Of a stretch of DNA of 64,000 nt, positions 1 to 8,463 are shown one piece after another. The DNA is from Arthrobacter sp. ATA002 (GTDB taxonomy: Bacteria; Actinomycetota; Actinomycetes; Actinomycetales; Micrococcaceae). Each line of letters begins with the position of its first letter. Position 1 is the first letter of the stretch. The DNA lies in assembly GCF_026898095.1 (NCBI RefSeq), contig NZ_CP114015.1:3658001-3722000 (forward strand), in the 5' to 3' direction. The notes under the pieces were generated by a model. That model was given only the letters and a program-made list of their open reading frames with translations. It was not told where the DNA came from and did no database searches. Position numbers and translations under genes: made by a program.

Positions 1-1124
1 TTGAGGGTGGATCCGAATTCGGCCTCCAGCAGGGCGGCGACGCCAAAGTAGGCCGGGTCGGTCTCCATCGTCGCGGCCTCCCGCCCTGCGCCGGAAACCC
101 CGGCGCCGGTGCGCTCACCGCAGACGATGTCGGCCGGGTCTCCGGAGTCGGGGCGGATAACGACGTTGCCGTCGCGGGCGGTAATGATGTCCTTCAGGCC
201 CGGCAGGACGACCTGCAGGACATGCCACAGGTCGTAGCCGTCGGAGACCAGGGAGATGTTGCCCGTCGGATTGCCTTCGAGGATGTGGCGGAAGGTTTCG
301 GCCTCTCCGTCCTGGCCGCCGGCGCACATCACGGCGTGTTCACTGGCGGGGATGGAACCGAGGATTTGCCCGTTTTCCGCGCCGAAGGAGGAGTTGTAGT
401 ACCGGCGGACGAAGTCCGCGGAGCCGAGCGAATCCGAGCCTTTGAAGGAGAGCAGGTGACCGGCGCCGGAAGCGGCTGCGGCTTCGATCCCGGGCATCCC
501 CCGGAAGGAAAAGTCGTGGAGCTGCCAGTCCACAAAGGCAGGGTCCGTGCCCGTCCGGGCGGCCGCCGTGTCCAGGATGCCGCGGTATTTGTCGGCGATG
601 GTCGCCGCGGTGGAGGGCTGCCAGATGGAGGCCGAAAGGGCGGTCTCGATGTAGTTGACCAGCCAGAAGAATTCGGGCTCGGTGGATTCGACCGTCACCG
701 ACGGGACCAGCAGCGGCACCCGGGTGCCTTCGGGAAGGGCCCGGAAGATCAGCGGCAGGTACCCGCGGCGGTGCAGGGCGCGGATGTGGCCGGTGCCGAT
801 GGTGTTCGGGCCGAGGATGTTGTTGAGGCCGGCCTGGTATTCGGCGACGGCTTCGTCTTCGTCGGCGGCGAAGAACGGTGCGAAGGCCTCGATGCAGTAC
901 TTCTGCAGGAAAGCCTGGAGACCGAAGTGCACCACGTGGTCCACGCCTGCAAGCCGGGAGCCGCGGTTGGTGAAGTTGGAGAGGACCCTGGTGGTGCCGG
1001 CGGGGTACATGTGGATGTGGCCGAGCTTGTAGGCGTCGGTCTGGAAGAGGGCCGCGGTGACGCTGGCGGTGGTGGCGGTGGCGGCTGCGGGGGCGATGGT
1101 GGCTGCGGGGGCGATGGTGGTCAT
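1..1124 (-). CDS. nadV: Nicotinamide phosphoribosyltransferase (NAMPT/NadV-like), 3' end off window
   Basis: This enzyme would condense nicotinamide with PRPP to give NMN in NAD salvage. The frame is open from an ATG at 1124, preceded by an AAGGAG ribosome site, to the left edge (374 codons). After a low-complexity Ala/Thr N-terminus it reads DAYKLGHIHMYPAGTT, the substrate-binding start of the NAMPT family. RPDSGDP near residue 324 is the family's phosphate/ribose-binding motif. It lies 47 bp behind the Prs-like gene, so the two probably form one operon in which one enzyme supplies the other's pyrophosphorylated sugar. NAMPTs are about 470-490 residues long, so roughly 100 residues are missing beyond the edge. 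The family is clear. Nicotinamide rather than nicotinic acid as substrate is inferred from these motifs. A role in rebuilding NAD from ADP-ribose, as in phage NARP1 pairs, cannot be excluded. Confidence 0.88.
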   Translation of the reverse strand, partial: MTTIAPAATIAPAAATATTASVTAALFQTDAYKLGHIHMYPAGTTRVLSNFTNRGSRLAGVDHVVHFGLQAFLQKYCIEAFAPFFAADEDEAVAEYQAGLNNILGPNTIGTGHIRALHRRGYLPLIFRALPEGTRVPLLVPSVTVESTEPEFFWLVNYIETALSASIWQPSTAATIADKYRGILDTAAARTGTDPAFVDWQLHDFSFRGMPGIEAAAASGAGHLLSFKGSDSLGSADFVRRYYNSSFGAENGQILGSIPASEHAVMCAGGQDGEAETFRHILEGNPTGNISLVSDGYDLWHVLQVVLPGLKDIITARDGNVVIRPDSGDPADIVCGERTGAGVSGAGREAATMETDPAYFGVAALLEAEFGSTL

Positions 1125-1171
1125 GGTCGGCTCCTTGAACGGGCGGGAAATGGTGGGCGGGGCGGGAGAGA

Positions 1172-1986
1172 TTAGATGAGGTGGGAGAGCAGGGGCGTAA
1201 TGCGCGCAGCCACGGCGGGGTTGGACGCTCCGGGGTGGGAGTCGGTGGTGTAGACGGTGCCGAAGGCTTCGGTAAGCCGGCCGGCGCTGCCGGAGAAGAC
1301 GCCGTGGCTGACCCACAGGTCCAGGCGTTCCGGGCCGAGGCCGGTGGCAGCGGCCAGGCCCAGGAACGTTCCGCCGCCGTCGCAAATGTCATCGACGACG
1401 AGGAAGCGCCCTTCGTCGGGCAGCTCCTCGCAGGTGAAGCCGGAAAGTTCGCCCGTGAGGAAATCGCGGTGCTTGGCCGCGTGAAAAAGCGGCAGGCCCA
1501 GGGCCTTGGCGGCGACGGCGGTGCGCGCTTTCGCGCCTTCGTCGGGGCAGATGACGCCGGCGTACCCGGGCCGTGCTTTTTGACGGCACGGGCAATGACG
1601 GCTTCGGGGCCGACCACCGTGAGGTTGTTGACCAGCGCGGGCATGACGGGTGAGTGCGGGTCGAAGCAGATGACCTCGTCGGCGTTCATGGCGTTGATCA
1701 GGTTCGCGTAAACCCTGGCGCCGAACGGATTGCCGCGGTCCTGGCGTGCACCGGGCAGGTACGGAATGACTGCCTTCACGCTGTGGCCGCCCTGGTGGGC
1801 GTAGTCGATCCACATGGCCGCACGCAGATACTCGTTGGCGTCGGCGCCGGTGAGGTAGAGGTACCGGGGAATTTCGTTCCCGGCAGCATCAGTTTTGATG
1901 TGCGCTTCCCCGGCGGGGAACGTCATTGCCGTAGCTGCCGAGTGGACGGTGAAACCCTGCGGGACCTGAGCGAATGTTGTGAGCAT
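1172..1986 (-). CDS. Ribose-phosphate pyrophosphokinase-like protein (frameshifted)
   Basis: This is a PRPP-synthetase family protein of about 271 residues, shorter than housekeeping Prs (about 310-325). It starts at ATG 1986 (MLTTFAQVPQ), reads YLPGARQDRG in the N-terminal lobe, and has a PRPP-loop motif VVDDICDGGGTF near residues 196-207. The reading frame breaks at a run of five A on the coding strand (1577-1581). Upstream, the frame reads to AVIARAVKK; downstream, ARPGYAGVICPDEG continues the same protein, so a one-base deletion is likely. Its position just upstream of the NAMPT-like gene suggests a dedicated supplier of PRPP, or of a related pyrophosphorylated substrate, rather than the housekeeping enzyme. 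The divergent D-D-I-C-D-G-G-G-T loop, where housekeeping Prs has D-D-x-x-D-T-G-G-T, also fits a specialised role. Confidence 0.8.
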
Positions 1987-1992
1987 GCCCCC

Positions 1993-2026
1993 ACTATACA
2001 CAAATAATCATCATGTGATGTTTATT
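1993..2026 (-). promoter_or_regulatory. Promoter and palindromic operator of the Prs-NadV operon
   Basis: An imperfect palindrome spans 2003-2026: an AATAATCATCA arm, a TG spacer, and a TGATGTTTATT arm, complementary at 10 of 11 positions. Directly downstream on the coding strand, TATAGT (1993-1998) makes a good -10 box only 6 bp before the ATG at 1986. The transcript would start at or next to the start codon, so the mRNA is probably leaderless. The palindrome covers the spacer and -35 area, where a repressor would act. An NAD-metabolism regulator of the NrtR type is one possibility, but I cannot assign the motif. Confidence 0.5.
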
Positions 2027-2078
2027 GGGCGAAGGCGGCACGGACATGCGCGTGACGGGCCGAGGCAAGCCCACGAAA

Positions 2079-2120
2079 AAACCCCTCCTGTTCGGCGTTA
2101 TGCCTGATCAGGAGGGGTTT
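2079..2120 (-). terminator. Rho-independent terminator of tRNA-Thr(TGT)
   Basis: Twelve-base arms (AAACCCCTCCTG and CAGGAGGGGTTT) enclose an 18-base loop and are followed by a T-run on the minus strand (2075-2080). It sits just downstream of the tRNA gene. Confidence 0.8.
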
Positions 2121-2122
2121 CG

Positions 2123-2198
2123 TGGAGCCCCCTGCCGGATTCGAACCGGCGACCCCCTGTTTACAAGACAGGTGCTCTGGCCAGCTGAGCTAGGGGGC
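2123..2198 (-). tRNA. tRNA-Thr (anticodon TGT)
   Basis: On the minus strand the 7-bp acceptor stem GCCCCCT pairs with AGGGGGC. The D-arm reads AGCTCAGCTGG, the anticodon loop is CTTGTAA with anticodon TGT, and the T-arm contains GGTTCGAATCC. The gene encodes its own CCA end. It would read ACA (and, by wobble, ACG) threonine codons. Confidence 0.96.
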
Positions 2199-2282
2199 GG
2201 CGCCGGCCAAGGCCGGCAGCCGCCGTCGTCGTGCTTTCCAAAAGGCAAACACGGCAACTGCGCTAGTTCAGGTTAACCCAGA

Positions 2283-2330
2283 GCGCCCGTTCCCGCGAAA
2301 CCCGCAGGAGGTTGCCCGCGAGACGGGCGC
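2283..2330 (-). terminator. Inverted repeat downstream of the DsbA-like gene
   Basis: GCGCCCGT (2283-2290) and ACGGGCGC (2323-2330) are complementary and lie about 20 bp past the stop of the DsbA-like gene. The loop is long and no strong T-run follows, so it is only a weak terminator candidate. Confidence 0.35.
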
Positions 2331-2351
2331 ACTGGAAAGACCGGAAACGTT

Positions 2352-3228
2352 TTACTTGGTGGCCTCGATTGCGCCTTCAACGGCGGCAGTGAAGTCATTC
2401 GCGTTGGTTTCGGCGCCGTTGACGTAGACGGTGGGAGTTCCGTTGACGTTGTCCACGCGGGCCAGCCGGTCCGCGTAATTCACGAAGGCGCGGAACCCGT
2501 CGTTCTGAATGCAGTCGGAGGCATCGGCCGCACCGGCGGACTCGGCCATGTCGGCCAGTTCCGCGTTCTTGATTTCACCGTTGTCGTAGTTGCCGAAAAT
2601 GGCGGTCATGAAGTCCCAGTAGGACTCCGGGTTTGTGTCCGCGACACACGCGGCGGCGTTGGCGCCGCGGGAAGAATAGTTGGAGGGCGAACTGCGGTCC
2701 AGGAAGGCGACGGTCCGGTACTCGAAGGTGACCTCGCCGGCGTCGAGCCAGGTGGCGATCTGCGAGTTGTAGGCCTTCTCCAAAATCGGCGCAGTGCACG
2801 CAGTTCACGTCGACGTAGACCACAATCGGCACGGGCTGGCCGGCCTCAGCCGGAGTAATGCCCGGCGGGACGGGAGCATCATCGCTGGTCTCCGCCGGAG
2901 CTTCCGGCAGGGAAGCAACATCAACGTCGAACGGTTCGGTGGATTCCAGGGATGTTGTCGAGGTCAGCGTGATTCCGCCGTATTCATTGGCGTTCGCCGG
3001 AGCCGGGCCGGTCTGCGCTTCAGGACCGCTGCTGTTGCCGCGTGTGGAGCTAATCACGATGAGTGCCACAACCACAATGATGGCCACCACAGCAACGACG
3101 ACACCCCAGCGCACCAGGAGCTTGTTGCGCCGGTCCTTTTTCTTCTGTGCTTCACGCAGTGCGCGTGCCTGTTCACGCGCAGCGGCCGTGCGATCGGCCT
3201 TGCTGGGCTTGGAGTTCCGCTCAGTCAT
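2352..3228 (-). CDS. Membrane-anchored DsbA-like thioredoxin-fold protein (frameshifted)
   Basis: This is an extracytoplasmic thiol-disulfide protein of about 291 residues. The N-terminus is basic and rich in Ala, Arg and Lys (residues 1-38), and one membrane segment follows (about 40-61). A linker leads to a thioredoxin fold with a CVHC active site at residues 143-146, where DsbA usually has CPHC. The cis-Pro region reads GTPTVYVNG. The frame breaks next to TTTTGG around 2786: before it the protein reads NCVHCADF, after it EKAYNSQIATWLDAGEVTF, which is continuous family sequence. The ATG at 3228 gives a normal cytoplasmic tail. The role is inferred to be oxidative folding or isomerisation outside the membrane. 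It is a single-gene unit divergent from otsA. Confidence 0.85.
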
Positions 3229-3397
3229 AGTTCCTCATGTTTTCTCTTCCGCCTGTCCGGTTGGGCAGGTGGCCGGCAGGCATCAGTTTAGGCCACCAAG
3301 CCACGCTGCCCTTACTTCCAACGCCCGCTGCGGGCACAAAGTTTCCGGCCTTGGATAGAGTGGCATAAATGCAAGAGCCAACCAAGGGGTGCCTATC

Positions 3398-4860
3398 GTG
3401 AACGCTGCTGCCGCTGATCCTGCAGAAAAGAATGCCACGGACGGGTACGGCGATTTCGATTTCATCGTAGTATCCAACCGCCTTCCGGTTGACCGGGTGA
3501 ATACCGCCGACGGCGAAGCTGGCGCCGGTCCCCCGGCGGGCTGGTCACCGCGCTGGCACCGGTGATGGCCAAGGCCGACGGCGCCTGGGTGGGCTGGCAC
3601 GGAGCTCCGGACGAGGAGCTGAAGGAATTCGACCACGACAATATGCACCTGCTGCCGGTGCCGCTGAGTGCCTCCGAGGTGGAGCTCTACTACGAGGGGT
3701 TCTCGAACGCCACCCTGTGGCCGCTGTATCACGACGTGATTGCTCCCCCGGAGTTCCACCGTACGTGGTGGGATTCATACCGCACCGTGAACCGCCGGTT
3801 CGCCGACGCCGCAGCCACCATGGCCGCCAGGGGCGCCACCGTGTGGGTTCAGGACTATCAGCTGCAGCTCGTTCCGCAAATGCTGCGCAGGGCCCGTCCC
3901 GACCTCAAAATCGGCTTTTTCAATCACATTCCGTTCCCGCCCCTGGAAATCTTCGCCCAGCTGCCGTGGCGCCGCAACATCATCGAGGGTCTGCTCGGAG
4001 CGGATCTCATCGGGTTCCAGCGCCCCTCCGATGCCAGTAACTTCCTGCGCTGCGTCCGCCGCTTCGCCGGACATTCCGTCCGCCAGCAGCAGGTGCACGT
4101 CACCAATGAGGACGGCGTGTCCTACGTTTCCCGCGCCGAGTCCTATCCGATCTCGATCGATGTGGACCAGATCACGGAGCTGGCCAAGCGCGAGGACATC
4201 ATCGAACGCTCCCGGCAGATCCGCCGTGAGCTGGGCGACCCCAAGACGGTGCTGCTGGGCGTGGACCGGCTGGACTACACCAAGGGCATCAGCCACCGGC
4301 TCAAGGCATACGGCGAACTCCTGGAAGACGGCAAGCTCACGGTTGAGGACGCCTCCCTGATCCAGGTCGCCAGCCCCAGCCGGGAGCGGGTGGAGCAGTA
4401 CCGGCTGCTGCGCGAAGAGGTGGAAGGCACCGTGGGCCGGATCAACGGCACCTACGACACCATGGGCAGCACCGCCATCCGCTACCTGCACCACAGCTAT
4501 CCCGTGGAGGAAATGGTGGCCCTGTACTTGGCCGCCGACGTCATGCTGGTCACGGCCCTGCGCGACGGCATGAACCTGGTGGCCAAGGAATATGTGGCCG
4601 CCCGGATCAACAACACCGGCGCGCTGGTCCTGAGTGAGTTCGCCGGGGCCGCCGACCAGCTCCGCCAGGCAGTCCTGGTGAACCCGCACGACATTGACGG
4701 GCTGAAGAGCTCGGTGCTGGATGCCATCAACATGCCGGACCGCGAAGCCCAGCGCCGCATGCGGCTGATGCGCCGCCAGGTCCTGCAGAACGACGTCGAG
4801 CGCTGGTCCAGGAACTTCCTCAATGCCCTGCAGCAGTCGGAGCCGGAGGCCGGCAAATGA
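3398..4860 (+). CDS. otsA: Alpha,alpha-trehalose-phosphate synthase OtsA (frameshifted)
   Basis: OtsA (GT20) transfers glucose from a nucleotide sugar to glucose-6-phosphate to make trehalose-6-phosphate. The GTG start at 3398 has an AAGGGG ribosome site and gives the typical VSNRLPV N-terminus. Further signatures are VWVQDYQLQLVP, GFFNHIPFPP, GVDRLDYTKG, SPSRERVEQY and LVTALRDGMNLVAKE, in family order. The frame is broken at five C (3530-3534): the early part reads to GEAGAGP, and the continuation is PGGLVTALAPVM. The full length is about 487 residues, normal for the family. Its stop overlaps the otsB start by ATGA, so the two enzymes are translationally coupled. Confidence 0.95.
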
Positions 4861-5632
4861 GCGGACTTCCGCCCGGCCTCGCCCAGGCGCTGGAACAGCT
4901 GGCCGCAACGGACACGCTGCTGGTTGCCCTGGACTTCGACGGCGTGCTGGCCCCCCTGGTGGAACACGCCGACGACGCGCGGCCCTTCCCGCTTCCGCCG
5001 CCGCAGTGCGGGAGCTGGCTACCCTGCCGGACACCTTCACCGCCCTCATTTCGGGCCGCGCCCTGGACAGCCTGCGCAGGACCGCGGCGCCTGAGCCCGA
5101 AACCCTGCTCATCGGCAGCCACGGCGCTGAAGCCTGGACCGGGCCGGATGCGCAGCCGCTGCAGCTGACGCCGGAACAGGCGCAGCTGCTGGCCCGGGCG
5201 CAGGCCGCGGTCGAGGACGTGGTCGCCGCCCACGCCGGGACGTGGCTGGAAGCCAAGCCCGCCGGCGTCGTGCTCCACACCCGAAGCGCCATCGACGACA
5301 TTGCCGCGGCGGCCACCGAAGCCGCACGCGCCAAGCTCAGCGCCATCGACGGCGTGCAGGTTACTGACGGCAAGCGCGTCCTCGAGACATCCGTGGTTCA
5401 CACCAATAAAGGCGAAGGCATCCGGACGCTGCGCACCTTGACCGGTGCGACGGCGGTGCTCTTCGCCGGGGATGACGTCACCGACGAAAACGGCTTTGCT
5501 GCACTGCTCCCGGGCGATGTGGGCGTGAAAATCGGCTCCGGCGACACGCGGGCATCCTTCCGGGTGGAATCACCGGAAGCGTTCACCGGGGTCCTGGAGA
5601 AACTGCTGGTATTACGGCGCGCCCGGCCTTAA
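4857..5632 (+). CDS. otsB: Trehalose-6-phosphate phosphatase OtsB (frameshifted)
   Basis: OtsB removes phosphate from trehalose-6-phosphate, finishing the OtsAB pathway. It is a HAD-family enzyme: LVALDFDGVLAPL holds the catalytic aspartates, ISGR is the second motif, and FAGDDVTDENGF supplies the metal-binding aspartates. The start overlaps the otsA stop. The frame breaks at 4980-4985, where one base is missing: DDAR should run into ALPASAAAVRELATLP. The length is about 258 residues, normal for the family. The position directly behind otsA leaves little doubt about its role. Confidence 0.93.
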
Positions 5633-5703
5633 CGGCGCCGGCGCGCGGGTATGGCATACTAACCCTGTGACCGCGGCCACACCCGCTGCCACCTGTTCGC
5701 TAA

Positions 5704-5740
5704 CTCAATAGCACCGCTCAATAGCACCGCTCAATAGCAC
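5704..5740 (+). repeat. Tandem 13-bp repeat upstream of the ABC ATPase gene
   Basis: The unit CTCAATAGCACCG occurs at 5704-5716 and 5717-5729, and again at 5730-5740 as a truncated copy (followed by a mismatch at 5741). The repeats are AT-richer than the surroundings and end about 48 bp before the ATG. They could be stacked regulator sites or simple slippage. Confidence 0.8.
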
Positions 5741-5788
5741 TTCACAACGGATCGTCGGGCACGTACCTGCCCGTGAAGGAGAAATATC

Positions 5789-6879
<1,091 letters not shown>

Positions 6880-6892
6880 TCCTCTCCGCCTC

Positions 6893-6944
6893 AATGCGGT
6901 GGCCCCCTCGACTGAACTAGACTCGTTGAGGGGGCCACCGCATT
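6893..6944 (+). terminator. Strong hairpin after the ABC ATPase gene
   Basis: Arms of 17 bp (6893-6909 and 6928-6944) begin AATGCGGTGG and end CCACCGCATT, with an 18-base loop, followed by GCTGTTT. This is a probable terminator between the ATPase and DUF4032 genes. Confidence 0.75.
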
Positions 6945-6983
6945 GCTGTTTAACCAACAACGCTCGACAAAGGGCATGTGCTT

Positions 6984-8345
6984 ATGACCGAACCTGCAGG
7001 CGCAAACTGGCGAGACGAACCTACAGACTGGGACCAGCCGGGCAAACTGCCGCGGCTTCATCTCTCCACCCCGGAAAAGGCCCTTGCCTCTCTGAACATC
7101 ACTGCGGCATCCATGGATCCCGCACTGTTGGACCTGCCCTGGCATCTGCCCCTGGAAGACTGGCCCAAGGAAAACCTGGCCGCTCTGCCCCGGGGCATTT
7201 CCCGGCACGTGGTCCGCTTTGCCCGGATGGGTGATTCGCTCATCGCGATCAAGGAAACCAGCGAACACGTGGCCCGGCAGGAATACCACATGCTGCGCAA
7301 GCTGCGGCGGCTCAACGTCCCTTCGGTTGCGCCGGTTGCCGTCATCACCGGACGCTACGACGTCCATGGCGAAGAGCTGCAGCCGGTCCTTGTCACCAAG
7401 CACCTGCGCTTCTCGCTGCCCTACCGTGCAGTTTTTTCCCAAACACTGCGCGAGGTCACCCTGACCAGGCTGATCGATGCCCAGGCCCTGCTGCTGGTCC
7501 GCCTGCACCTGGCCGGGTTTTACTGGGGCGATGTGTCGCTCTCCAACACCTTGTTCCGGCGCGATGCCGGCGCGTTTGCGGCCTACCTTGTCGATGCTGA
7601 AACCGGCGAACTCTACCCGAAGTTGTCCAACGGCCAGCGCGAGTATGACCTCGAAATAGCCAGGGTCAACATTGCCGGGGAACTGATGGACCTCGCCGAA
7701 GGCGGCCTGATCGAGGAAAGCGTGGATCCGCTGGCCACAAGCGAGCGGATCATGGACAGCTACCGCAACCTTTGGGCTGAGCTGACGGAGAAGGAATCCT
7801 TCGAGCTCGGCGAACGCTGGCGCGTGAATGCCCGCATCCGCCGCCTGAATGACCTCGGGTTCGACGTCGACGAACTCACCATCAAGACCACGGCCGACGG
7901 AACCCAGGTCCAGCTGCAGCCCAAGGTGGTCGACGCCGGGCACCACCAGCGCCGGCTGCTCCGCCTGACCGGCCTCGACGCCCAGGAAAACCAGGCCCGG
8001 CGGCTGCTCAATGACATGGACTCCTACCGTGCCGACAATAACCCCGGTCTCGACGAGGAACTCAGCGCCCATTTGTGGGTGACGCAGGTCTTCGAACCGA
8101 TCGTGAAGTCGGTGCCGCGCGAGTTGGGCAGCAAGCTGGAACAGGCCGAAGTGGTGCATGAAGTGCTGGAACACCGCTGGTATATGTCGGAAAAGGAGAA
8201 CCGGAACGTTCCCATGGCTGAGGCCGTGCAGTCGTACATGGACACCGTCCTTCGCCACCGGCGGGACGAAGCAGCCATCCTGCTTACCGCAGACACCCGG
8301 ACCATGGAGATCCTTGAGTCCGGCGACGCTCCTGACCAGATGTAG
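6984..8345 (+). CDS. DUF4032 protein with kinase-like fold
   Basis: This is a 453-residue protein of the actinobacterial DUF4032 type. The N-terminal half looks like a protein/sugar-kinase fold: an invariant-Lys-like LIAIKE (Lys about 90), a helix Glu in VARQEYHML, a catalytic-loop-like HLAGFYWGDVSLSN near 175-188 (H-x-x-G-x-x-x-G-D then Asn), and a DFG-like YLVDAE. The C-terminal part is helical and charged, with no motif I recognise. ATG 6984 is preferred over GTG 6978 because the AAAGGG site at 6969-6974 is correctly spaced for it. It lies between a sugar ABC ATPase and an alpha-glucosidase, so a link to sugar metabolism or its regulation is suggested but unproven. The substrate is unknown. 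Confidence 0.8.
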   Translation: MTEPAGANWRDEPTDWDQPGKLPRLHLSTPEKALASLNITAASMDPALLDLPWHLPLEDWPKENLAALPRGISRHVVRFARMGDSLIAIKETSEHVARQEYHMLRKLRRLNVPSVAPVAVITGRYDVHGEELQPVLVTKHLRFSLPYRAVFSQTLREVTLTRLIDAQALLLVRLHLAGFYWGDVSLSNTLFRRDAGAFAAYLVDAETGELYPKLSNGQREYDLEIARVNIAGELMDLAEGGLIEESVDPLATSERIMDSYRNLWAELTEKESFELGERWRVNARIRRLNDLGFDVDELTIKTTADGTQVQLQPKVVDAGHHQRRLLRLTGLDAQENQARRLLNDMDSYRADNNPGLDEELSAHLWVTQVFEPIVKSVPRELGSKLEQAEVVHEVLEHRWYMSEKENRNVPMAEAVQSYMDTVLRHRRDEAAILLTADTRTMEILESGDAPDQM

Positions 8346-8372
8346 CACCGCGTGCCCGGCCACTGTGCCGAA

Positions 8373-8408
8373 TTTCACCCGGCTGCCGGGAAAAGGCGCC
8401 GGGTGAAA
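8373..8408 (+). terminator. Perfect 11-bp inverted repeat between DUF4032 and alpha-glucosidase genes
   Basis: TTTCACCCGGC (8373-8383) pairs with GCCGGGTGAAA (8398-8408) around a 14-base loop. No T-run follows. It may be a weak terminator or an mRNA processing/stability hairpin. Confidence 0.45.
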
Positions 8409-8463
8409 GACGTTAATGAAAGACGGGTAAAGACCGCGTGCAATAGGAGGATCCTGCCGAATT

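Noticed and set aside
222-1175. Long plus-strand frame across the NAMPT gene
   Set aside because: It is a Gly/Val/Asp-rich shadow of the minus-strand NAMPT frame, which carries clear motifs.
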